The notes under the pieces are model-generated. The model was not told the origin of the DNA and did no database searches. It saw nothing but the letters and a program-made list of their open reading frames with translations. The translations under genes were made by a program, and so were the position numbers. This document shows positions 1 to 4,690 of a DNA stretch of 5,354 nt, piece after piece; position 1 is the stretch's first letter; every line of letters begins with the position of its first letter. Location of the stretch: contig UQFM01000095.1 of the NCBI GenBank assembly GCA_900540295.1, forward strand, positions 1 through 5,354, written 5' to 3'. The DNA is from an uncultured Oscillospiraceae bacterium. Its GTDB lineage: Bacteria > Bacillota > Clostridia > Oscillospirales > Acutalibacteraceae.

Positions 1-47
1 GAGATACTGATCGGTCTCGTGGGCTCGGAGATGTGTATAAGAGACAG
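1..47 (+). other. Illumina P7 / i7 index / Nextera adapter (artefact)
   Basis: This is synthetic library sequence, not genome. Bases 1-5 match the 3' end of the P7 primer, and 6-13 (ACTGATCG) are an 8-base index that, from memory, matches Nextera XT i7 index N727. Bases 14-47 are the Nextera read-2 adapter, ending in the 19-base Tn5 mosaic end AGATGTGTATAAGAGACAG at 29-47. The order P7, index, adapter, insert is what untrimmed read-through of a short fragment leaves at a contig end. Nothing biological should be read into it, and the contig truly starts at about base 48. Confidence 0.97.
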
Positions 48-48
48 A

Positions 49-162
49 TTCAATACAGCGGCTTCATCTGCCTCGCAACAAAAAGCGCCCGAAAAGAAAG
101 ACCCCCTTGCCGATTTACTGCACCGCGCCCGCACACTCGGTGTAAATGTGATTGACCAATAG
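49..162 (+). CDS. dnaX: DNA polymerase III subunit gamma/tau, C-terminal end (partial)
   Basis: This is the last 37 codons of an open frame that enters from the contig edge and stops at TAG 160-162. It reads FNTAASSASQQKAPEKKDPL and then a short helix-like end, ADLLHRARTLGVNVIDQ. A low-complexity Ala/Ser/Gln/Lys linker followed by a small amphipathic C-terminus is typical of Firmicute DnaX. The main support is position: dnaX immediately precedes ybaB and recR in a great many bacteria. DnaX is the ATPase core of the clamp loader, which places the sliding clamp on DNA and ties the replicative polymerase to the helicase. None of the ATPase domain is present, so identity rests on synteny and the tail's composition. 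The 5' boundary is the adapter junction, not a biological break. Confidence 0.75.
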   Translation, partial: FNTAASSASQQKAPEKKDPLADLLHRARTLGVNVIDQ

Positions 163-185
163 GAAGATTTGCACATGACGATTCT

Positions 186-210
186 GTAGGGGCGAACTGT
201 GTTCGCCCGC
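186..210 (+). repeat. REP-like GTAG hairpin, GAAC type (copy a)
   Basis: The unit is GTAG (186-189) followed by a perfect 8-bp stem, GGGCGAAC 190-197 with GTTCGCCC 201-208, a 3-base loop, and a trailing GC. A tetranucleotide GTAG at the foot of a palindrome is the hallmark of REP elements. A near-identical copy lies in the opposite orientation at 1454-1478, with two differences in 25. It sits 23 bases after the dnaX stop, inside the presumed dnaX-ybaB-recR operon. There is no following T-run, so it is not a standard terminator. Confidence 0.8.
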
Positions 211-235
211 ACAATCCAACGGTGATGCACAAATC

Positions 236-260
236 GTAGGGGCGTGCATTGCGCGCCCGC
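236..260 (+). repeat. REP-like GTAG hairpin, GTGC type (copy b)
   Basis: GTAG (236-239) heads an 8-bp stem, GGGCGTGC 240-247 with GCGCGCCC 251-258, containing one G-T pair and a 3-base ATT loop. Bases 236-258 are an exact reverse complement of 1376-1398. Similarity continues a few bases into the flank, where AAATC-type sequence precedes GTAG in both. It lies 47 bases before the ybaB start codon, so it would be in the ybaB leader of any dnaX read-through transcript. Confidence 0.8.
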
Positions 261-307
261 AAAAATTTGTTGAAATTTACAACTATACATAAAGAGGAGA
301 TAAAAAA

Positions 308-655
308 ATGAAAGCAAGAATCCCCAACCAAGGTCCGACAGGCGGCAATATGATGAAAAAATTGCAGGAAATGCAGGCGAATATGGAAGCGGCGCAGGCA
401 GAGCTTGCCGTGGCAGAGTATTCCGCAACGGCGGGCGGCGGCGCGGTGGATGTGACCGTCAACGGTTCACATGAAATCAAAGCCATTCATATAAAGCCTG
501 AGGTTATGGACCCCGAAGAGCCCGATATGCTCGAGGATTTGCTTTTGGCGGCGCTCAATGAAGCCATGCGCAAGGCGGACGAAACCGCAGAACGCGAAAT
601 GGGCAAAATCACAGGCGGCTTGCAGGGCATGCCCGGTATGGGCGGGTTGTTTTAA
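308..655 (+). CDS. ybaB: YbaB/EbfC family nucleoid-associated protein
   Basis: This is a 115-residue small DNA-binding protein of the YbaB/EbfC family. These proteins form homodimers that bind DNA and associate with the nucleoid; they are encoded beside recR and dnaX and are thought to link to recombination or repair. The N-terminal helix around residues 14-37 (MMKKLQEMQANMEAAQAEL) is followed by the family's beta region with GGGAVDVTVNGSHEIKAIHI. The acidic turn MDPEEPDMLEDLLLAALNEAM and a Gly/Met-rich end, GMPGMGGLF, complete it. Length is normal for the family. The start is set by a strong GAGGAG at 294-299, eight bases before ATG 308. The stop overlaps the recR start by one base (TAATG, 653-657), so the two genes are probably translationally coupled. 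Confidence 0.93.
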   Translation: MKARIPNQGPTGGNMMKKLQEMQANMEAAQAELAVAEYSATAGGGAVDVTVNGSHEIKAIHIKPEVMDPEEPDMLEDLLLAALNEAMRKADETAEREMGKITGGLQGMPGMGGLF

Positions 656-1254
656 TGGCATACACCATCCCGATTTTAGAAACGCTGATTGACGAATTTC
701 GCAAAATGCCCTCTGTCGGTACAAAGTCGGCGGAGCGCATGGCGTTTTACGTTTTGGGTCTGACGGATGACGAAACGCGCAGATTTGCAAACGCCATTGT
801 CAATGCGCACGAGAAGATTCACCAGTGCGCGGTGTGTCGCAATCTGACAGAGGATGCCGTTTGCCCGATTTGTCAAAGTCCCGCGCGCGACAAAAGCACC
901 ATTTGCGTGGTGGAGAATCCGCGCGATGTGATTGCCTTTGAGCGCACGCATGAATACAAAGGGATGTACCACGTCCTGCACGGCGCGATTTCCCCGATGA
1001 ATTCCGTCGGTCCCGACGATTTAACAGTAAAAGAACTGTTGGCGCGTCTGCAAGACGATACCGTCAACGAAGTCATTATGGCGACAAATCCGACCGTCGA
1101 GGGTGAAGCGACCGCCATGTATATCGGCAGACTGTTAAAGCCTATGGGCATTAAGGTCACGCGCCTTGCGTACGGCGTCCCCGTCGGCGCAGATTTGGAA
1201 TACGCCGACGAAGTAACCCTCACCCGCGCGCTTGCAGGCAGAAGTTTATTGTAA
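655..1254 (+). CDS. recR: Recombination mediator RecR
   Basis: RecR acts with RecO (and RecF) to load RecA onto single-stranded DNA coated with SSB during gap repair. The 199-residue length is standard. Domains appear in the expected order. A helix-hairpin-helix covers residues about 8-30, with MPSVGTKSAERMAF matching the usual LPGVG-KSAQR core. A four-cysteine zinc finger uses C58, C61, C70 and C73. The Toprim domain starts at about residue 80 with ICVVENPRDV, including the conserved glutamate E87, and runs through the HVLHGAISPMNSVGPDDL segment and the NPTVEGEATAMYI segment. The C-terminal GVPVGADLEYADEVTLTRAL closing motif is present. The ATG at 655-657 overlaps the ybaB stop, as expected for a coupled operon. 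The gene looks intact and is probably the last of its operon. Confidence 0.97.
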   Translation: MAYTIPILETLIDEFRKMPSVGTKSAERMAFYVLGLTDDETRRFANAIVNAHEKIHQCAVCRNLTEDAVCPICQSPARDKSTICVVENPRDVIAFERTHEYKGMYHVLHGAISPMNSVGPDDLTVKELLARLQDDTVNEVIMATNPTVEGEATAMYIGRLLKPMGIKVTRLAYGVPVGADLEYADEVTLTRALAGRSLL

Positions 1255-1273
1255 ATTGTAATATCAGCAATTT

Positions 1274-1353
1274 GTCATTCTGAGCGGAGCGAAGAATCTT
1301 ACACGGCACAAAGTAAATTTGATATACGGTAGGGCGGGGGCTTGCTCCCGCCG
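1274..1353 (+). repeat. Composite intergenic repeat, copy 1
   Basis: Copy 1 begins 20 bases after the recR stop and has three parts. A hairpin module, GTCATTCTGAGCG through GAAGAATCT (1274-1299), pairs 1277-1281 with 1293-1297 and 1284-1285 with 1289-1290; the two are separated by opposed G-A and A-G mismatches, a stable tandem G-A motif. A linker of about 28 bases follows. Then comes a GTAG-headed REP-like hairpin (GTAG 1329-1332; stem 1333-1340 with 1345-1352). Against copy 2 (2488-2570) I count six mismatches and three gapped positions in 83. The last 27 bases are identical in the two copies. Confidence 0.85.
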
Positions 1354-1398
1354 TGAATATCTGATGAAATTTTACGGGCGCGCAATGCACGCCCCTAC
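1329..1398. repeat. Inverted pair of REP-like hairpins (REPIN-like, c and d)
   Basis: GTAG at 1329-1332 opens a GC-rich hairpin ending near 1352. At 1376-1398 an exact reverse complement of copy b (236-258) ends in CTAC at 1395-1398. The pair thus reads GTAG hairpin, spacer, hairpin CTAC over 70 bases. This is the geometry of a REPIN, two inverted REP units that move as one element. The first hairpin also forms the 3' part of the composite repeat, so the two repeat families overlap here. Confidence 0.7.
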
Positions 1399-1424
1399 GG
1401 ATTTGCACGATTGTTTTGCATACC

Positions 1425-1478
1425 GTAGGGACAGCCCTTGCGGCTGTCCGTTTGCGGGCGAACGCAGTTCGTCCCTAC
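1425..1478. repeat. Inverted pair of REP-like hairpins (REPIN-like, e and f)
   Basis: This compact 54-base element has perfect 8-base terminal inverted repeats, GTAGGGAC 1425-1432 and GTCCCTAC 1471-1478. Inside are two hairpins. The first pairs GGACAGCC 1429-1436 with GGCTGTCC 1442-1449 around a 5-base loop. The second pairs GGGCGAAC 1456-1463 with GTTCGTCC 1467-1474 around GCA, with one G-T pair, and is the inverted version of copy a. It ends 18 bases before the next start codon, just upstream of its ribosome binding site. Confidence 0.78.
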
Positions 1479-1495
1479 TTTTTGAGGTGTAAAAT

Positions 1496-1894
1496 ATGGA
1501 TAAAAGGATATTAAGCTTGTTGTACAGGCTTAAGCTGACACCCGCTTTGTTGCTCGGGTCAAAGAGCCTTTTAAAGTTAGACCATTTTCTGTCAGGTTAT
1601 ATATGGAGAATTATGGAATGTGAAGGATATGATGAGTTCAAAGGTTTTAATCGTCCTTTTCTAAGTTTTCTCGAAAAAAGGTATCCTCAGCCGGGCGGGT
1701 ACGGTTGGTATCTGTTGATTTCAAATGACTCTGCCGACGATGCTGAAGCATTTGATAAGTTTTATGCGCTGTTTGACGAGTTCCTTATCGAAAACGGCGA
1801 AACTCCTTTTTCTGATGATCAGGCGAAGTATATGTATTTGGATGAAAAAACAAGAAACCATTGTGAAAAAATAGGATGTTTCAAAGGAAAATAA
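1496..1894 (+). CDS. Hypothetical protein, 132 residues
   Basis: I cannot name this small soluble protein. It starts MDKRILSLLYRLKLTPALLL and has no signal peptide and no clear membrane helix. The segment GSKSLLKLDHFLSGYIWRIM looks like an amphipathic helix. Aromatic and acidic stretches follow, including GGYGWYLLISNDSADDAEAFDKFYALFDEFLIENG. The order 'LLLGSKSL-LxxFLSGY ... GWYLLI ... AFDKFYALFDEFL' reminds me of small uncharacterised Firmicute proteins found near polymorphic-toxin immunity genes, but that is an impression only. The start is supported by GAGGTG at 1484-1489, six bases before the ATG. The gene is AT-richer than recR and smpB and sits between two housekeeping loci in a repeat-rich gap, which suggests a later insertion. 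No toxin gene is visible beside it. Confidence 0.75.
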   Translation: MDKRILSLLYRLKLTPALLLGSKSLLKLDHFLSGYIWRIMECEGYDEFKGFNRPFLSFLEKRYPQPGGYGWYLLISNDSADDAEAFDKFYALFDEFLIENGETPFSDDQAKYMYLDEKTRNHCEKIGCFKGK

Positions 1895-1932
1895 TTTTCC
1901 AATAATGATTTTATATTTTAATTAAATGTCGC

Positions 1933-1966
1933 AGGGCTGGCAGGTCATCGGGATTGCCGCCCCTAC
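1933..1966 (-). repeat. Diverged GTAG hairpin upstream of smpB
   Basis: On the minus strand GTAG (1966-1963) heads a longer, less regular palindrome. GGCA 1939-1942 pairs with TGCC 1955-1958 around a 12-base loop, and GGGC 1934-1937 pairs with GCCC 1959-1962 with T1938 bulged. It shares the GTAGGGGCG opening of copies a and b but has a different stem and loop, so it is either a decayed member or another subtype. It ends 29 bases before the smpB start codon. Confidence 0.5.
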
Positions 1967-1995
1967 AATACAGTAAAAATACACGGAGAACCACT

Positions 1996-2463
1996 ATGGC
2001 AGAGAAAAATCAAAATACAACAATCGCACAAAACAAAAAAGCTCTGCACGACTACTTCGTGTTGGAGTCTTACGAAGCAGGCATTGAGCTGTTCGGTACG
2101 GAAGTCAAATCCGTCCGCGCGGGGCACGTCAATTTAAAGGATGCGTGGTGCAGTATCGACGGCGGAGAGATTTTCGTCAACGGGATGCACATCAGCCCCT
2201 ATGACCACGGCAATATTTTTAACCGTGACCCTTTGCGCGTCAAAAAACTGCTGATGCACAAAAAGGAAATTATGCGCCTCTTAGGCACAACCAAACAGCA
2301 GGGGCTGACGCTTATTCCGCTGTCGGTTTATTTTAAAAAGGGCAGGGCAAAGGTGCAGGTCGGGCTTTGCAAAGGCAAAAAGCTCTATGACAAACGCGAC
2401 GTTGCCGCCAAAAAAGAAGCCGCCCGCCATATTGAACGCGAAATGAAAGAACGGTTGCGCTGA
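1996..2463 (+). CDS. smpB: SsrA-binding protein SmpB
   Basis: SmpB is the protein partner of tmRNA. It binds the tRNA-like domain, delivers tmRNA to ribosomes stalled on broken mRNA, and places its C-terminal tail in the empty mRNA channel. The 155-residue product shows the whole family pattern. KKALHDYFVLESYEAGIELFG leads to the signature GTEVKSVR (34-41), then HVNLKDAW and MHISPYDHGN. Next is RDPLRVKKLLMHKKEI and the central LIPLSVYFKKGRAKVQVGL. The basic tail at 127-155 (GKKLYDKRD, then Lys/Arg-rich helix) is intact. I take ATG 1996 as the start because GGAG at 1985-1988 is seven bases upstream and the protein then begins at normal length; an in-frame TTG at 1954 would lie in a repeat hairpin. 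Its RNA partner ssrA is in the same window, 2.2 kb downstream. Confidence 0.97.
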   Translation: MAEKNQNTTIAQNKKALHDYFVLESYEAGIELFGTEVKSVRAGHVNLKDAWCSIDGGEIFVNGMHISPYDHGNIFNRDPLRVKKLLMHKKEIMRLLGTTKQQGLTLIPLSVYFKKGRAKVQVGLCKGKKLYDKRDVAAKKEAARHIEREMKERLR

Positions 2464-2487
2464 ACAGCCAACGAATCTTAAACTTAT

Positions 2488-2580
2488 GTCATTCTGAGCG
2501 TCAGCGAAGAATCTCAAACCGCACAAAATAAATTGGATATACTCGGTAGGGCGGGGGCTTGCTCCCGCCGCACAATTTCT
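2488..2580 (+). repeat. Composite intergenic repeat, copy 2
   Basis: Copy 2 begins 25 bases after the smpB stop. Its first module repeats the GTCATTCTGAGCG hairpin: 2491-2495 pairs with 2508-2512, G2496/A2507 and A2497/G2506 form the tandem mismatch, 2498-2499 pairs with 2504-2505, and the loop is GTCA. A linker and the GTAG-headed hairpin follow; 2544-2570 is identical over 27 bases to 1327-1353. A tail, CACAATTTCT, then leads directly into the 25-base leader repeat at 2581. No T-run follows either hairpin. Confidence 0.85.
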
Positions 2581-2605
2581 CACAGAGGTTTTCTATGGAA
2601 AAACA
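2581..2605 (+). repeat. 25-base leader repeat, copy 1 (RBS plus start codon)
   Basis: These 25 bases are identical to 3949-3973. They contain the ribosome binding site AGAGG (2584-2588), a six-base spacer, the ATG at 2595 and the first codons, so both downstream proteins begin MEKQ. The sequence follows directly on composite repeat copy 2, making the two a single unit of about 118 bases that reaches into coding sequence. Confidence 0.9.
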
Positions 2606-3857
2606 AATCACAACCCGAAATCATATCGATGTTTTTTCAAATGCAAATCCGCATTTGCATCAAACCGAGCTATGTGTGTATTTACGCTACGGTTCTATGT
2701 TTGAGCCTCCCGAGTATAACGGGCTGGCTCATTTCTTTGAGCATATATTGTACCGTAATTTAAATAAAATTTATAACGGTGAATTTTTTCGCTTGCTGGA
2801 TTTAAACTGCATTACCTTCGGCGCTTCTGCTTATAAAGAAATGATTATTCTGCAAATTTCATTTTTGCCGTCCAAAACAGATTTTGTATTGGATTTCTTT
2901 GAAAAAATATTTTCCGAAATTGTGCTGACTGCCGATGAGATTTCAATGGAGCGCAAACGTATACGCGCAGAAATTCGTGAACATTCTCAATGGGAGTTGG
3001 ATGAACAAGCCGATAAAGCGGTGTGGGGAAACACATCGTTATCCAAAAAAGTTATCGGCACTTGCAGTTCAATCGCAAAAATCCGTAAAAAGCAGTTGAC
3101 TGCGGTACGGCGTGAAATTTTTTCAGAAAGGAATTTTTTTGTTTATATTACGGGATTTGTCGGCAAAGCTTTCCCTGAAAAAGTTGCAAAAATTCTTGAA
3201 AAACAAAGTTTTGACTGTGTACCGTTTCGTGACAACCGTGCTCCCATTCCGCAAAATTTCGGCAGGAGAGATTGCGCGTTTTCAATTTCCCGCAGTGACT
3301 GCCCGCGTATGAAGCTGTGTTTTGATATGGATTGCACGCGTATCACAAAGCCCGAACGCGACATACTGTTCAGTGCTCTTTTCAAAGGCGATTTCGGCAA
3401 GTTTTATCAAAATTTATCCGAAAAAAGCGGGTTGGTGTACTCTCATACGGCAACGCAGGAGGAATATATAAATATTGGAAACCTACAAGTATTTTTAGAA
3501 TATTCCAAAAACGATTTTTTGCCTTTGCTTCGCGAAATTGTCCTTATTTTTCAAGATATGAAGCGCGGTAATTTTGACTTGGAGTGCGCTCGCGCCTATG
3601 ATGTTTACGGCAAGGATATTTTGCTTGATGAGCCGAAAAATTTAGGCTGGACTTGCGCGTATGCTATAAAAATGTTAAATTCATCGTTCAGCTTTGAAAA
3701 TCTTGCCGAAACATACCGAGCGGTGACAAAAGAGCGAATCTCTGCATTAGCATCGGAGATTTTCACAACCAAAAATCTGACTGCCGTATTTGAAGGAAAT
3801 ATGACCAAAAAGGATTACGCATCCGCGCGTGAAATTTTGGCAGAGTTAGATAAATAA
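2595..3857 (+). CDS. M16 family zinc metallopeptidase (pitrilysin/processing-peptidase type)
   Basis: This 420-residue protein matches the two-domain M16 layout in length and motif order. The zinc site is the inverted motif HFFEH at 46-50 within GLAHFFEHILYRN; H46 and H50 are ligands and E49 the catalytic base. E126 in RKRIRAEIREH is spaced correctly to be the third ligand. KKVIGTCSSIAKIRKKQL (about 151-168) and NFFVYITGF fit the usual 'ILGTxxSI ... NMTLVVVGD' region. The C-terminal half carries FYQNLSEKSGLVYSHT (270-285), the counterpart of 'FQELREKRGLAYS'. There Y282 is kept, but the arginine expected seven residues earlier is S275. No signal peptide is seen, so it is probably cytoplasmic. 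ATG 2595 is chosen for AGAGG at 2584-2588; an in-frame TTG at 2559 lies inside a repeat hairpin. Substrate unknown; M16 peptidases typically cut short or unfolded peptides. Confidence 0.88.
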   Translation: MEKQITTRNHIDVFSNANPHLHQTELCVYLRYGSMFEPPEYNGLAHFFEHILYRNLNKIYNGEFFRLLDLNCITFGASAYKEMIILQISFLPSKTDFVLDFFEKIFSEIVLTADEISMERKRIRAEIREHSQWELDEQADKAVWGNTSLSKKVIGTCSSIAKIRKKQLTAVRREIFSERNFFVYITGFVGKAFPEKVAKILEKQSFDCVPFRDNRAPIPQNFGRRDCAFSISRSDCPRMKLCFDMDCTRITKPERDILFSALFKGDFGKFYQNLSEKSGLVYSHTATQEEYINIGNLQVFLEYSKNDFLPLLREIVLIFQDMKRGNFDLECARAYDVYGKDILLDEPKNLGWTCAYAIKMLNSSFSFENLAETYRAVTKERISALASEIFTTKNLTAVFEGNMTKKDYASAREILAELDK

Positions 3858-3865
3858 AACTTTTC

Positions 3866-3948
3866 GTCAGTCTGAACCGTCAGTGAAGAATCTCAATTCA
3901 CACCGAAATAACTAAGTTATCCGTAAGCAGGAGCTTGTTTCTTTTTTG
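3866..3948 (+). repeat. Composite intergenic repeat, copy 3 (decayed)
   Basis: This diverged copy starts eight bases after the peptidase stop. The first hairpin is recognisable: 3871-3873 pairs with 3887-3889, the tandem G-A mismatch is kept (G3874/A3886, A3875/G3885), and A3876-T3884 plus C3877-G3883 follow. Compared with copy 2, G2498-C2505 has become A3876-T3884, a paired change that keeps the stem; G3870 opposite A3890 is one new mismatch. The GTAG hairpin has decayed to a relic around 3921-3940 (GTAAGCAGGAGCTTG). The copy runs straight into the second 25-base leader repeat. Confidence 0.65.
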
Positions 3949-3973
3949 CACAGAGGTTTTCTATGGAAAAACA
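3949..3973 (+). repeat. 25-base leader repeat, copy 2 (RBS plus start codon)
   Basis: This is identical to 2581-2605 over all 25 bases, though the composite repeat just upstream of it has diverged strongly. It supplies AGAGG at 3952-3956, six bases before ATG 3963, and encodes the initial MEKQ of the membrane protein. Confidence 0.9.
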
Positions 3974-4634
3974 GGATTTTAACGATAAACGCTTTTTAAA
4001 GGCAGGTTTGCTGTTTCTCATCATCTTACTTTTGCAGATGTTCGGGTTACAGTACTTGCCTTATGCTTTGGCTCGGATTCCATATCTTGTGCCGAGCCTG
4101 TTTGCGTGCTTTTATTTTATTGTGGTATGGATTACAGCTTTTTATAGGGAACTTCCCCATAAAAAACTTATGCTATACAGTGTTTGCACAGCAGGTGTTT
4201 TTATTATCGTATATGTGCTTTGTAATTTAAGCGTTGCATATGCAGTGAAAACGTTATACGATTCGGTAATTTTTGAAAACAAATTGTTTTTTACGCTGTT
4301 CGAAACGCTGTGCAGTACATTGACCGCGTGCGTCCCGCCGATTTTGGCAGGTATACCTTTTGTGCGTTTGCGTCCGGTTTCTCAACGTGCCAAGCTGTAT
4401 GCTGTCAGTGTCCTTTTTGCTTATATTGTTCTGTGCCTTTTACTGAACGGATTGCTTCCGCATGACCTTTTCGAGGATTTCGGCACAACTTCGTTTCTTT
4501 CTTACTTATCTTTGCTTGCACCGTCTGTCTCCTATCAAATTTGGCAAAAATCCGTAAATATTTTGACGGCGCTTTTTCCGTTTGTCTATGCGCTGGTTTT
4601 GGTGCGCGGGCAATATAGAAAGCAGGCAGAATAA
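3963..4634 (+). CDS. Hypothetical integral membrane protein, about six helices
   Basis: I do not recognise this 223-residue family. Hydrophobic segments lie at about residues 12-32, 40-61, 69-94, 108-134, 145-165 and 198-214, with a shorter one at 178-194 that may be peripheral. Positive charges cluster at 9-13, 62-68, 135-144 and 215-220, which fits six helices with both ends in the cytoplasm. There is no catalytic or nucleotide-binding motif. ATG 3963 is well placed behind AGAGG at 3952-3956. Only 105 bases separate it from the peptidase stop and no terminator is visible between them, so the two could be co-transcribed and work together. That partnership is inferred from position only. Beyond the shared MEKQ, which comes from the repeat, the proteins are unrelated. 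Confidence 0.82.
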   Translation: MEKQDFNDKRFLKAGLLFLIILLLQMFGLQYLPYALARIPYLVPSLFACFYFIVVWITAFYRELPHKKLMLYSVCTAGVFIIVYVLCNLSVAYAVKTLYDSVIFENKLFFTLFETLCSTLTACVPPILAGIPFVRLRPVSQRAKLYAVSVLFAYIVLCLLLNGLLPHDLFEDFGTTSFLSYLSLLAPSVSYQIWQKSVNILTALFPFVYALVLVRGQYRKQAE

Positions 4635-4647
4635 AATAATTTTCCTG

Positions 4648-4675
4648 TTGCATAAACGGAAAAATATGATACAAT
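4648..4675 (+). promoter_or_regulatory. Probable sigma-A promoter of ssrA
   Basis: TTGCAT at 4648-4653 and TACAAT at 4670-4675 are good -35 and -10 boxes with a 16-base spacer. Transcription would start near 4682-4684, leaving a leader of roughly 7-9 bases before the mature tmRNA 5' end at 4691, where RNase P normally cuts. The promoter starts 14 bases after the membrane protein stop codon, so ssrA is probably transcribed independently. Confidence 0.7.
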
Positions 4676-4690
4676 ACTATTACGAAATAC

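Noticed and set aside
186..260. CRISPR-like array from the repeated GTAGGGGCG units
   Set aside because: Units are self-complementary, differ in the stem, occur in both orientations and are irregularly spaced; no uniform spacers and no cas genes.
50..331. Minus-strand open frame of 93 codons across the first part of the window
   Set aside because: It crosses two repeat hairpins, is antisense to the dnaX tail and starts of ybaB, and reads as low-quality Cys/Arg-rich sequence.
1254..1273. AAATTG...CAATTT inverted repeat after recR
   Set aside because: Only six A-T-rich pairs with no T-run behind them; expected by chance in this composition.
1886..1900. Palindrome GGAAAATAATTTTCC overlapping the stop codon of the gene at 1496-1894, followed by AT-rich sequence
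   Set aside because: The centre is a single base, so the hairpin would need to open to a short A-T stem. There is no uninterrupted T-run, and it is too weak to call a terminator.
2538..2543. TATACT upstream of the peptidase gene as a -10 box
   Set aside because: No matching -35 box at 16-18 bases, and the sequence is not kept in repeat copies 1 (TATACG) and 3.
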